A stretch of DNA of 36,744 bases from Candidatus Hydrogenedentota bacterium (GCA_016182645.1 JACPGD010000167.1:1-36744); one strand, 5' to 3'; shown: positions 1 to 10,200, numbered from the stretch's first letter. The notes: generated by a model not told the origin, from the letters alone. Numbers and translations: made by a program.

Positions 1-63
1 CGCTACATCATGCTCCTCATCAAATCCATCCCTGAGTGGCAATTCAAGAAGATGAAGTTGTAG
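1..63 (+). CDS. C-terminal end of a short-chain dehydrogenase, probably DprE2-like (partial)
   Basis: The first 60 bases read in frame 1 as 20 residues ending in RYIMLLIKSIP and EWQFKKMKL before a TAG at 61-63. The pattern (RY-hydrophobic run-IP-x3-F-K/R-K/R) resembles the last residues of mycobacterial DprE2, the NAD-dependent reductase that finishes epimerisation of decaprenylphosphoryl ribose to arabinose. The next gene encodes a UbiA enzyme of the same pathway, which supports this reading, and the two overlap if the GTG at 36 is used. Only 20 residues are visible, so the family call leans on similarity recalled from memory and on context; another membrane-associated SDR or a glycosyltransferase tail remains possible. 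Confidence 0.45.
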   Translation, partial: RYIMLLIKSIPEWQFKKMKL

Positions 64-953
64 GCGTGGGTGAACTGGGCAGAAAGCTTATCCTGATTGG
101 GCGCACGTTGCGCGTGTACCAGTGGACGAAGAACCTGCTGGTGCTGGCGGCGCTCATTTTTTCGCAGGAATTCCTGGATCTCGACAAGGTCCTCATCAAC
201 CTGGCCGCGCTGCTGGCCTTCTGCCTGGCTTCGAGCGCCACGTACATCATCAATGACATTGTCGACATCGAGAAGGACCGCGCCCATCCGAAGAAACGCC
301 GGCGCCCCATTGCCAGCGGCGCGGTCGACGTCCCGGTGGCGGCGGTGCTGGCGGCCGTACTGCTGGCAGGCGCGGGCCTTGTGGGCTGGCTGGTGCGCCC
401 GCCATTTCTCGCGGCGATGCTCACCTATGTCGCCCTGACCCTGAGCTACAGTTTCTGGCTGAAAAACGTGCTGCTGATCGACGTGCTCTTGCTTGCCATG
501 GGATTCGTTGTGCGCGCCATCGCCGGGGCCATTGCGATCGAAGTGACGTTCTCGAACTGGCTCGTCGTCTGCACGTTATTCCTGGCATTGTTCCTGGGGC
601 TGAGCAAACGGCGACACGAACTGGCCCTGCTCGAAGACAACGCCGCCGAGCACCGGGAGGTGCTCCACCAATACAGCATCCAGTTCCTCGACCAACTCAT
701 CCTGATGATGGCCGGCGCGGCGCTCATCACCTATACCATCTATACCTGCTCCCCGGAGGTCATCGAGCGTCTCCATACGCAGAACCTCTATCTGACCCTG
801 CCCTTCGTCGTCTACGGCCTCGCGCGCTACCTCTACCTCGTCCACCACAAGACCGGCGGCGGCGACCCCAGCAGCACCCTCCTCAGCGACTGGCCCCTCG
901 GCGTCACCGTGCTGGGTTGGGGGATAGCCTGCGTCTTGATCATTTATGTGTAA
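36..953 (+). CDS. UbiA-family decaprenyl-phosphate phosphoribosyltransferase
   Basis: Integral membrane prenyltransferase of the UbiA superfamily, about 305 residues with roughly eight to nine hydrophobic segments. It probably transfers 5-phosphoribose from PRPP to a polyprenyl phosphate, the first lipid-linked step toward polyprenylphosphoryl arabinose. Visible signatures are RVYQWTKNLLV near the N-terminus, the first Asp-rich motif in NDIVDIEKDRAHPKKRRRP (NDxxDxxxD) and GLSKRRHELALL in the second cytoplasmic loop, both typical of the DPPR-synthase branch rather than ubiquinone UbiA. The start is uncertain: GTG at 36 overlaps the upstream gene by 28 bases, while an in-frame GTG at 66 would begin 3 bases after that gene's stop; neither has a strong ribosome binding site. 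Translational coupling to the upstream SDR is likely. Confidence 0.85.
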   Translation: MAIQEDEVVGVGELGRKLILIGRTLRVYQWTKNLLVLAALIFSQEFLDLDKVLINLAALLAFCLASSATYIINDIVDIEKDRAHPKKRRRPIASGAVDVPVAAVLAAVLLAGAGLVGWLVRPPFLAAMLTYVALTLSYSFWLKNVLLIDVLLLAMGFVVRAIAGAIAIEVTFSNWLVVCTLFLALFLGLSKRRHELALLEDNAAEHREVLHQYSIQFLDQLILMMAGAALITYTIYTCSPEVIERLHTQNLYLTLPFVVYGLARYLYLVHHKTGGGDPSSTLLSDWPLGVTVLGWGIACVLIIYV

Positions 954-1031
954 AGTCTAAACCGCAGATTACGCAGATATTCGCAGATGTGCATGGTCCA
1001 CTTCAGTTACTTGCATTGAAGAATGGATGAG

Positions 1032-1158
1032 CCTAATTCCGGCAATTGGAACACATTCTGGAAACATGGGTGGCAGCTTTAAGCGCGGCGACGACTTGAG
1101 TTTTCGCAGGTCAGACTTGTGTCCCGCGCTTAAGGCTGCCCTCTCCAATTGGGTGAGC
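1032..1158. repeat. Dispersed hairpin repeat, copy A
   Basis: This fills the space between the UbiA gene and the stop codon of the next gene. Its core is a near-perfect inverted repeat: GGCAGCTTTAAGCGCGG at 1072-1088 faces CCGCGCTTAAGGCTGCC at 1124-1140 (one mismatch in 17, a G-U wobble in RNA). An outer inverted pair, CAATTGGA at 1043-1050 and TCCAATTG at 1144-1151, encloses it. The left end (CCTAATTCCGGCAATTGGA) is closely related to the ends of the composite element at 10364-10598, so this is one copy of a dispersed family. It could end transcripts from both sides or be a non-autonomous mobile element. No protein is encoded. Confidence 0.75.
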
Positions 1159-1159
1159 C

Positions 1160-1801
1160 TCAGGCTTGCTTGTCCGCGCCCCGCGGACCGTACAATTCCT
1201 CGCGGTGTTTGTAATACTGCATGGCGGCGCGGTGCTGGCGGTCATTGCGCATGACGCAGGAGACGTCGGTGATGCGCAGCGTGGCCAGGCCGTCGGGCTC
1301 GCCCACCGTGGTGATGAGTTCCACCTGGACATAGCCGTCGCCCACGTATTGCACGAAACCGCCGACCTGGCTGTAGTCGTGGTCGGTGGTCACGCGCAGG
1401 GAGACGATTTCTTCCGCCTCGAGGGCGCGCTGTAACTCGTCTTCCACACAGTCTTCACTCTCTTCGCTGATCCCGGCATCGCCGCCGCCGATCAGGTGCA
1501 GGCCGCGCTCGTGCAGCAGTTGCACGCGCCGCAATTTTCGTGTGTTTTGCGCAATCTCGAGGATTTGGCGGATGCCGAAGGCGGTGGTGCCGTCGGGCTC
1601 GCCTTCGCAGGTCAATTCCTGCAAGAGCACTGTTTCCTCGCCCAGGCTGCGCACAAAACCAACGTGCGATTGTTCCAGGTTCTGCGGATTGGCATAAATC
1701 TGGACCAAAGTTTTCGAGACCCGTGCCTGTGTCAATATCTTCCGGAACAAATCGCCTTTATTCGCTTCCCGCAATATCTCGCGCAACAGGTCGTCGCTCA
1801 T
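1160..1801 (-). CDS. Hypothetical protein with two copies of a GFV...GEPDG module
   Basis: I do not recognise this 213-residue soluble protein. The ATG at 1801 is preferred over upstream in-frame starts because AGGA lies about 10 bases before it and the sequence upstream is hairpin DNA. An acidic/basic helical N-terminus (residues 1-30) precedes two copies of one module: residues 32-91 (GFV at 48-50, GEPDG at 67-71) and 132-191 (GFV at 148-150, GEPDG at 167-171). The landmarks are exactly 100 residues apart, pointing to an internal duplication. Alternating hydrophobic residues within each copy suggest a small beta barrel. No signal peptide or membrane segment is seen. It lies downstream of fumC on the same strand but about 225 bases away, so co-transcription is uncertain. 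Confidence 0.6.
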   Translation of the reverse strand: MSDDLLREILREANKGDLFRKILTQARVSKTLVQIYANPQNLEQSHVGFVRSLGEETVLLQELTCEGEPDGTTAFGIRQILEIAQNTRKLRRVQLLHERGLHLIGGGDAGISEESEDCVEDELQRALEAEEIVSLRVTTDHDYSQVGGFVQYVGDGYVQVELITTVGEPDGLATLRITDVSCVMRNDRQHRAAMQYYKHREELYGPRGADKQA

Positions 1802-1880
1802 AGGAGGTATTTCCTGAATGTTATGCTTCCTTGACCAGACTTGAATACACGCCTCCCGCTGGCGGTGCACAAGGACGGTG

Positions 1881-1922
1881 AAGGGCATGCGCCCTTTGCC
1901 GCCGGAGATCCCCACCTCCGGC
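1881..1922. other. Two adjacent perfect hairpins between fumC and the downstream gene
   Basis: AAGGGC-atgc-GCCCTT occupies 1881-1896, and GCCGGAG with an 8-base loop and CTCCGGC occupies 1901-1922. Both stems are perfect. They sit about 80 to 145 bases from the gene starts and stops in the 224-base gap downstream of fumC. No T-run follows on either strand, so a classical intrinsic terminator is not supported; a structured RNA leader or mobile-repeat remnant is possible. The rest of this gap holds a short GGAC-type tandem repeat at 1999-2024. Confidence 0.5.
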
Positions 1923-2025
1923 AAGCGACAGATCCCAAGTCGTCAACTGCCTCCCCCGAATAATACCACAGAAGCGGCCTGGCGTTGCGAGTCCATGCAC
2001 GAGATGGACGAGGTGGACGAGACGC

Positions 2026-3417
<1,392 letters not shown>

Positions 3418-3558
3418 GCCATGATTCTCCCTGCGGCCACACCGCCGCGTGCTTGGATTTGCCCCTGCTCGAGAGCGCCAACGCTCTCCTCAGCCCCATG
3501 TCCGCTATCATAGAGGACGGCCCCGGCGCGCTTCCAACTCCAGCGCAATTCAATCCGG

Positions 3559-3587
3559 TTGCTCAACAGGTGTACACCCCGTATAAT
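3559..3587 (+). promoter_or_regulatory. Metal-efflux operon promoter with palindromic operator in the spacer
   Basis: TTGCTC (3559-3564) and TATAAT (3582-3587) are 17 bases apart, a sigma-70 type arrangement with a perfect -10 and a weak -35. The spacer contains a perfect 10-base palindrome GGTGTACACC (3569-3578). A palindrome between the -35 and -10 is the usual place for a metalloregulator to bind (MerR-type activators or ArsR/CsoR-type repressors), but the 17-base spacing is shorter than the 19-20 typical of MerR targets. No regulator gene is adjacent. Promoter function is inferred. Confidence 0.55.
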
Positions 3588-3606
3588 TACCCAAGTCCTT
3601 CTTGAG

Positions 3607-4035
3607 ATGATCTACTTGATGTGTACGCGCCACATAACGGGCCACATGATGGTCTTTCTGTTGTCCGCGCTTCTGGTGCTGTCCGGAAGTGCGGAGATCG
3701 GCCTATGTTTCAGCGAGGACCACGTGGGCGCCTGGGCCGCCAGCGCGCAGGACGGCTGCTGCTCTGCCTCCAGGGGGGTGCATGGGCTGGTGCCAACCTC
3801 GGTGTCGGGCGATGGCCGCGAGAGTGATTGCTTCGACTGCATGGACGTGCATCTGCCAAGCCTGACCCTCCCGCTGCGCGTTGTGCCAGTGGACACGCTG
3901 CCGCTGGTGTACACCGCGACAATGGCGCCTGAAGCGTGGTCTCTGCCGGCGCTCTCGTGCGCGCTGGCTGAGGCGGTGTCCGGTACGGGGCACGCGCCCC
4001 CTTCCCCCCTCCTCGGGGACTTCCTGCGTATTTGA
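3607..4035 (+). CDS. Small secreted Cys-rich protein leading the metal-efflux operon
   Basis: About 142 residues. The N-terminus carries a hydrophobic signal segment (MMVFLLSALLVLSGSAE) followed by EIGLCFSEDH, then QDGCC and SDCFDCMDVHLP. The spaced Cys/His/Asp residues suggest periplasmic metal binding or sensing. I recall similar short proteins (signal, then CF-x-E-D-x-H, then CxxCxD) just ahead of CzcCBA-type operons in PVC and related bacteria, but the function is unknown. The reading frame is open back to 3559, but that region holds the promoter, so translation must begin downstream of it: candidates are ATG at 3607, 3619 or 3646. I chose 3607; 3646 gives the cleanest signal peptide. It is the first gene of the probable operon with czcC, czcB and czcA. 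Confidence 0.6.
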   Translation: MIYLMCTRHITGHMMVFLLSALLVLSGSAEIGLCFSEDHVGAWAASAQDGCCSASRGVHGLVPTSVSGDGRESDCFDCMDVHLPSLTLPLRVVPVDTLPLVYTATMAPEAWSLPALSCALAEAVSGTGHAPPSPLLGDFLRI

Positions 4036-4124
4036 TACTTCCTTCCTTCACGCCTGCGCGGGGATAGTGTGTTTCCGCGGGGCGCCCTTCGTGTTCTGTT
4101 TAGCCTGCGAAGTGTTTCCTGAGA

Positions 4125-5672
4125 ATGCTTGAGAGTGCAATGTGCGGTGTTCTTGATTCAAGAGTGTTGTTGGCGATTCTGGTGCTGACACCTTGTCTGG
4201 CGTGGTCCCAGGGACGCGACGGGGACGTCGCGTCCACGGCTGATGATGCGGTATTGACCCTGGCGGCGGCGCTGGAACGGGTGGAACGGGAGAATCCGCG
4301 GCTGCGGGCGTTTGTCTGGGAACTGGAGGCCGCGCAGGCGCGAGTACTTCAGGCGCGGTTGCGGCCGAATCCGGAACTGGCGCTGGAAGTCGAGGATTTT
4401 CGCTTGGGCGGCGGGTCAGGAGGCGCGGCGTGGGAGCAGGAGTTTGGCCTGGGCCTGGAGAACGGCGGCTTCGACGCGGGCATCAGCAGAACGCGGGAGC
4501 CGGACGGCCCGAGTGGCCTCAGCGGTGCGGAAATCACGCTCAGCCTGGCTCAGGTGGTCGAGTTGGGCGGTAAACGGGCGCGGCGCGTGAAGGCGGCGAC
4601 GGCGGAAGAGGAAACGGTAGCGCGCGAATATGAAGTCTTGCGCGCGGACGTGTTGGCCGCGGCGGTCGTGGCCTTCATCGACGTGCTTGCCGTCGAAGCG
4701 GACCTGGCGGTGTCGCGGGAAGTATTGCGTGTTCTGACGGAGAGCGAGGCGGCCATCGCGTTGCGCGTCGAGGCGGGCAAAGTCTCGCCGCTGGAACTCA
4801 AGAAAATCCGCATCGAGCGGGAAAACCAGCGGATCGACGAGGAACGGACCGCGGCCCGCCTGCAAGCCGCGCGCCTGGCCTTGGCTGCGTTTTGGGGCGC
4901 CCCTCAGGCTGATTTCAGCGCGGTGGCGGGGGATCTCGCCGGGATTACGCCGGTTGCGCCGCTGGATCAATTGCAGGCGCGGGTGATGGAGAGCCCGGAC
5001 TTGTTGCGTTGGGCGGCGCAGGCGCAGGTGGAACTCGCGAAAGTTGCCCTACGCCGGGCGGAGGCTGTCCCCAATGTGACGGTGCGCCTAGGGGTGAGAA
5101 GCACGGCGTTGGATGCAGGCGGTGAGCGTGGCTGGCGCCTCAGTACGGACGAGGCGGTGTTCACACGCACGCGTGATGACGATGGGCGTACGGAATCACT
5201 GGTGTTTGAAGTGGGCCTGCCCCTGCCGCTGTTCAACCGCAATCAGGGCGCCATCCTTGAGGCGGAACACCTGGCGCGCCGCGCCGATGCAGAGGGCGGG
5301 GCCGTGACGGCAGAAGTGAACAATGGCCTGGCGCGCTTGCACGGGGAATTGGAGGCGGTCCGGAAGCAACTCGAAGCGCTGGGACAAGAGGTGATTCCCC
5401 TGGCCTCCGCGGCGCTTGAGGGAGCGCGGCTGGGATACCAGGAGGGCAAGTTCGGCATCCTGGACCTGATTGACGCGGAACGCACGTTTGCGAGTGTGCG
5501 GCAGCAGCGCACGGCGGCCCAGGCGGAATGGCACCGGCTGCGGGTACAACTGGAACGATTGATTGGGGCGCCGATGGCGGGGGAGGCAGGGGACCAAGAG
5601 GACGAAATGGACGAAAGCGATGGGACACCCGAAGCGGGTGGTCAGCGTGAGGATCTAAATCATGAAGAGTAA
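4125..5672 (+). CDS. czcC: TolC-family outer-membrane efflux protein, CzcC/CusC type
   Basis: Outer-membrane channel of a tripartite heavy-metal efflux pump. A signal peptide is evident (hydrophobic LLAILVLTPCLAWSQG). The body shows the duplicated helical-hairpin pattern of outer membrane efflux proteins, including PNPELALEVEDF (a hallmark of the CzcC branch), ELGGKRARRVKAA and a second-repeat VGLPLPLFNRNQGAI near residues 365-380. Length (515) is slightly above the usual 420-480 because of an acidic C-terminal tail; part of it (EDEMDESDG) comes from a GGAC-type short tandem repeat. Start is ATG 4125, with ATG 4140 a credible alternative preceded by TTGAGAG. The last 11 bases overlap czcB, implying coupled translation. 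Confidence 0.88.
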   Translation: MLESAMCGVLDSRVLLAILVLTPCLAWSQGRDGDVASTADDAVLTLAAALERVERENPRLRAFVWELEAAQARVLQARLRPNPELALEVEDFRLGGGSGGAAWEQEFGLGLENGGFDAGISRTREPDGPSGLSGAEITLSLAQVVELGGKRARRVKAATAEEETVAREYEVLRADVLAAAVVAFIDVLAVEADLAVSREVLRVLTESEAAIALRVEAGKVSPLELKKIRIERENQRIDEERTAARLQAARLALAAFWGAPQADFSAVAGDLAGITPVAPLDQLQARVMESPDLLRWAAQAQVELAKVALRRAEAVPNVTVRLGVRSTALDAGGERGWRLSTDEAVFTRTRDDDGRTESLVFEVGLPLPLFNRNQGAILEAEHLARRADAEGGAVTAEVNNGLARLHGELEAVRKQLEALGQEVIPLASAALEGARLGYQEGKFGILDLIDAERTFASVRQQRTAAQAEWHRLRVQLERLIGAPMAGEAGDQEDEMDESDGTPEAGGQREDLNHEE

Positions 5673-7221
5673 ATGGCTTCTGAGACGCATTAATACGGCT
5701 GTGCTGGGGCTCGGCTGCGTGCTGGCGGCGATCATTCTTGCAAGCACGTTTGTGGACGCGTCCCGGAAGGGCGAAGCTCCCGCTGAGCCGGTCGAGGCCG
5801 CGAATCATGTCCACGAGGAGGGACCGCAGGCTGCCGCCGCCAACGCGGATGAATCCGCTGGTGCTGAAGAGCATGTGGTGGCGAAAGGGCAGCAGGGACA
5901 TGAACTACCAGATCCACCAAAATCACTAACGCCAGCGGACACATGTTGTCCGGCCCCAGGCGCGGCGCCAGGGTTGGCAAAGACGGCCACCGGGGCGGAG
6001 GGAGCCCCCGAGGTGGAAGGGCACGAGGGAGTGGAAATGCACGAGAGAGCGGAGGAGCACGAGGCAGCGGAAGAACACGAGGTAGAACTGTGTGGGGAAC
6101 ACAATGTGGCCGAGGCCGAATGCGGCATCTGCAATCCGGCCGCGACGGCCGCGCTTCGTCCCGGAGAAGGGCTGAAGATTCGGCTGGCGGCGGAACACGC
6201 TGCCGAGCGCGCAGGCGTTGAGGTGGGACCGCCGTCCGCGGGGGCCGCCGCGGAAGGGGCGGAGTTCCTGGCGCGCGTGACCTACAACCAGAACCGCGTT
6301 GCCCACGTCACGCCGCGTGTTTCGGGGGTCGTCGATGAAGTGTTGGCTGATTTGGGCGCGGAGGTGGGGGCCGGAACGCCGCTGGCCCGTGTGAGCGCAC
6401 CCGAGGCGGCCCAAGCCTGGGGCGAATTGCAGAGCGCCGAGGCGGAAGAGGCCCTGGCCCGGGAGATCCACGCGCGAGAGAAAATGCTGTGGGAGAAGGA
6501 AGTCAGTTCCACCCAGGAATACCGGACGGCCGAGGCGGCGCTGCGGCAAGCGCGGATTCGGACGCAACTCGCAGGCGAACAACTGAACAATCTGGGGGTC
6601 CAGGCCGAGGGCGGAGCGCGGGGCGGTTCGTCCATCACGGTGACCACGCCGCTTGCCGGAACGATTGTGGACCGGCATGCCGTGGTGGGCGAGACGGTCG
6701 AGCGGGGCGATGCGCTCTTCACCGTGGCCGATCTCTCCGGCATGTGGTTGGAACTAACGGTGCCCGTGGCGGCGGTGGCCGCGGTGCACACCGGCGACGC
6801 GGTGGAGGCGCGGTTTCAAGGTCTTGAGGGCATGGTCTTGGAGGGGACGGTCGAGTGGATTGACGCCAAGGTGGATCCAGACAGCCGCACGGTGCGGGCG
6901 CGCGCCTCCGTGGCAAACCCGGCGGCCGTGCTCAAGGACGGCATGGTGGGCAAGGTGCGGGTCCAGCATGGCGCGGCCCTCAGCGCGCTCCATGTTCCGG
7001 CAGAGTCCATCCAGGAATTTGACGGCAAGCCGTATGTCTTCGTGAAGCTCGCGGCTGATCTGTACGAGGTGCGGCAGGTCGCACTGGGGCAGGCGCGTGA
7101 AGGGCGCGTGGCGGTGGTGGAGGGGCTGGCGCCGGAAGAGGACATTGTGCTCGCGCGCAGCTTCACGGTGAAATCCGAATTCCTCAAGTCTCGCCTCGGC
7201 GCGGGCTGCACGGACGAATGA
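5662..7221 (+). CDS. czcB: RND periplasmic adaptor subunit, CzcB type, with a metal-binding N-terminal insert
   Basis: Membrane fusion protein linking the inner-membrane pump to the outer-membrane channel. A single N-terminal membrane anchor (about residues 10-30) is followed by an unusual 110-residue insert: TCCP at 94-97, a His/Glu stretch (GHEGVEMHERAEEHEAAEEH, 120-139) and a CxEHx6CxxC motif (Cys144, His147, Cys154, Cys157). This leads into the standard adaptor: barrel-sandwich hybrid (RVTYNQNRVAHVTPRVSGVV; later half TTPLAGTIVDRHAVVGETV), an alpha-helical hairpin around residues 255-310, a beta-barrel and a membrane-proximal domain ending in LARSFTVKSEFLKSRLGAGC. The insert probably captures or hands over periplasmic metal ions; this is inference from ligand residues. 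ATG 5662 follows a GAGGATC sequence and overlaps czcC. Confidence 0.88.
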   Translation: MKSKWLLRRINTAVLGLGCVLAAIILASTFVDASRKGEAPAEPVEAANHVHEEGPQAAAANADESAGAEEHVVAKGQQGHELPDPPKSLTPADTCCPAPGAAPGLAKTATGAEGAPEVEGHEGVEMHERAEEHEAAEEHEVELCGEHNVAEAECGICNPAATAALRPGEGLKIRLAAEHAAERAGVEVGPPSAGAAAEGAEFLARVTYNQNRVAHVTPRVSGVVDEVLADLGAEVGAGTPLARVSAPEAAQAWGELQSAEAEEALAREIHAREKMLWEKEVSSTQEYRTAEAALRQARIRTQLAGEQLNNLGVQAEGGARGGSSITVTTPLAGTIVDRHAVVGETVERGDALFTVADLSGMWLELTVPVAAVAAVHTGDAVEARFQGLEGMVLEGTVEWIDAKVDPDSRTVRARASVANPAAVLKDGMVGKVRVQHGAALSALHVPAESIQEFDGKPYVFVKLAADLYEVRQVALGQAREGRVAVVEGLAPEEDIVLARSFTVKSEFLKSRLGAGCTDE

Positions 7222-7265
7222 GGCGTCTGACAGGTCTTACTGGTCCGACAGGTCTTCGAGTTCAC

Positions 7266-7271
7266 AGGAGG
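7266..7271 (+). promoter_or_regulatory. Ribosome binding site that fixes the TTG start of czcA
   Basis: AGGAGG, perfectly matching the anti-Shine-Dalgarno core, lies 5 bases before TTG at 7277. No ATG or GTG in the frame is as well placed. The bases between czcB and this site (7222-7262) carry an imperfect GACAGGTCTT direct repeat. Confidence 0.8.
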
Positions 7272-7276
7272 TACGC

Positions 7277-10200
7277 TTGCTCGATCAATTGGTTGCCGGG
7301 GCGCTGCGCCAGCGGCTGGTGTTATTGTTGGTGTTTGCGGCGGTGCTGGCCGCGGGCGCGTGGGCGTTGCTGCGCTTGCCCATCGACGCGTTTCCCGATA
7401 CCACGCCTATTCAGGTACAAATCAACACCGTGGCGCCGGCGTTGAATGGCGACGAAATCGAGCAGCAAATCACGCAGCCGATCGAGCTGGCCGTTTCCGG
7501 CCTGCCGGGGCTCGCGTCGGTGCGCTCGGTGTCGAAGTTCGGCCTGTCCCAAGTCGTGGCCACGTTCAGCGACGCCACCAGCATCTTCGACGCTCGCCAA
7601 TTCATTCTCGAGCGGATGGGCTCCGTCGAACTGCCGGAAAGCATTGAACGCCCGGAACTGGGCCCCATCTCGACGGGCCTTGGCGAAGTGTTCCATTACC
7701 TGGTGCGTTCCGAGGATCCGGAATGGACGCTCGAGAAATTGCGCACGCTGCACGACTGGGTGATCAAGCCGGAACTGCTCAAGGTCAGCGGTGTGGCCGA
7801 GGTGAACTCGTGGGGCGGTTATGAGCGGCAGTACGAAGTGGTAGCGAAGCCGGAATCACTCATCGCCTATGGGATCACCCTCGCCGAGCTCTTTGAGGCC
7901 CTCGAAAACAATAATCGCAATGTGGGCGGGGGCGAAATCGTCGAATCCGGCCAGTCCTATCTGGTGCACGGATTGGGCCGGGTCAGCGGCTTGGACGATA
8001 TCGGGCGGATTGTCATTCGTACAGTAAACGGACTGCCGATTCATGTGCACGACGTCGCCGGCGTGCAAATCGGCCACGAGATCCGGCGCGGCGCGGTCAC
8101 GGCGGAGGGCAAAGGGGAGGCGGTGCTCGGTCTGGCATTCATGCTCATGGGTGAAAACAGCCACGAGGTCACGCGCGCCTTACGCGAGCGCCTGGACAGC
8201 GTGCGCCCCTACCTGCCGGAAGGCGTGGAAGTTCAAGTTGTCTACGACCGGACGCAGCTCGTCTACGAAGTCCTGAACACGGTCCGGCACAATCTGACCA
8301 GCGGCGCTGTCCTGGTGGTGGCCGTGCTGCTCCTGCTGCTGGGCAGTATTCAGGCCGGAATACTGGTGGCCATCGCGATCCCGATGGCCATGCTCTTCGC
8401 CGCGCTGGGCATGTACGAATTGGGCATCGCCGCCAGCCTGCTCAGTCTCGGCGCCATCGACTTCGGCATTCTGGTGGACGGTTCCGTGGTGATGGCGGAA
8501 CTCAACCTGCGCCGTCTCGCCGAAAAGACGCGCGCCTTGGGGAGACGCTTGACCGAAGAGGAGCGCGTTGCCACTGTCGCCGCCTCAGCCACGGAAGTCG
8601 CGCGGCCCATTCTGTTTGGCATGGGCATCATCACCATTGTCTTCCTGCCCATCCTGACGCTCGAGGGCACGGAAGGCAAACTGTTCCGGCCGATGGCGCT
8701 CACGTTCATTTCGGCGCTGGCCGGCGCGCTGCTCATCGCGCTGTTTTTGTCGCCCGCCCTCTCTTATTACTTCTTGCCGCGGCGTTTCGGCCGCGCCCGG
8801 TTTTCGCCCATGCGCTGGATCGAAGAACTTTACGCCCGGATCTTGCGCGGGGCCGTGGCGGTGCGTGGCGTAATCCTGGGCAGTGTTGCGGTGTTGCTGG
8901 CCGTCACAGTGGTCCTCGCGCTACGGCTCGGCGGCGAGTTCCTGCCGCGTTTGAGCGAGGGATCGACCGTGGTCAACGTGGTGCGGCTGGCGGGTATCGC
9001 ACTTGACGAGAGTATTGCCTATAACACGAAGATGGAGCAGTTGCTCCTCGAAGAATTCCCGAACGAGATCGAACACATCTGGACGCGCATCGGCACGGCG
9101 GAAGTCGCCACCGACCCCATGGGAATCGAATTGAGCGACATCTTCATGACCCTGAAGCCGCGCGAACAATGGGTGCGCGCGTCGTCTCAGGAGGAACTGG
9201 TGGGCGAGATGGAGTCGGCGCTGGCGGGGCTTCCGGGACAGAATCCGGTCTTTACGCAACCCATCGAAATGCGCATGAACGAACTCATCTCGGGCATCCG
9301 CTCCGACATCGGCATCATCGTTTTCGGCGACGATTTTGCCGAACTTGATCGGATCAGCCAGGAGATTCAAGCCATCCTGGTGGAAATCGAAGGGGCAGCG
9401 GATGTGTCGGCCGATCAACTGACCGGGCTGCCGATTCTGTGGATCGATGTGCAGCCGGAGCACCTCGAACAATTCGGCGTGCCCGCAGCCGATGTCCTGG
9501 ATTTTATCCAGGCGCTCGGCAATCGCCAAGTCGGTGAAGTGTTTGAGGGGCAGCGCGTTTTTCCACTGGTGGTGCGGCTGCCTGAGGACCTGCGCGACAA
9601 TCGCGCGCTGCTGCGCCAAGTGCTTGTGCCCAACAGCGCGGGCGCGGTGCAGCCGCTCGCTCTGCTGGCCGATGTCCGCGAGGAAGGCGGTTACGCCACG
9701 ATCAACCGCGAATGGGGACGGCGCGTCATGCGCGTGCAAACGAATGTGCGTGGCCGCGACGTGGTCTCGTTTCTGGAGGAGGCGCAACGGCGCGTGGCGG
9801 AGTCCGTGAAGTTGCCGGAAGGCTACGTCATCGATTGGAGCGGCCAGTTCGAGAACCTGCAACGCTCGCAGCGGCGTTTGGCGCTAGTGGTGCCGCTCAC
9901 CTTGCTCATTGTCTTCATCCTGCTTTACTTCAGTTTGGGCCAGCTTCGCGACGTGCTGATTGTCTACTCCGGTATTCCGTTTGCCGCGGTAGGCGGAGTG
10001 CTCGCGCTGTATTGGCGCGGCATTCCCTTCAGTGTCAGCGCCGCCGTCGGATTCATTGCCCTCGCGGGGATTGCCGTGCTCAATGGCCAGATCATGATCG
10101 AAGCCATGCGCCGCGCCAGCACGCAACATGGGATTGCCCGTGGCCTCATCGAAGGCGCGCGCCAGCGCCTGCGCCCGGTGCTGGCCACCACCATCACCGA

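Noticed and set aside
954-1031. Possible small gene after the UbiA gene
   Set aside because: The short frame there has no ribosome binding site and enters the hairpin repeat; the translation has no protein-like features.
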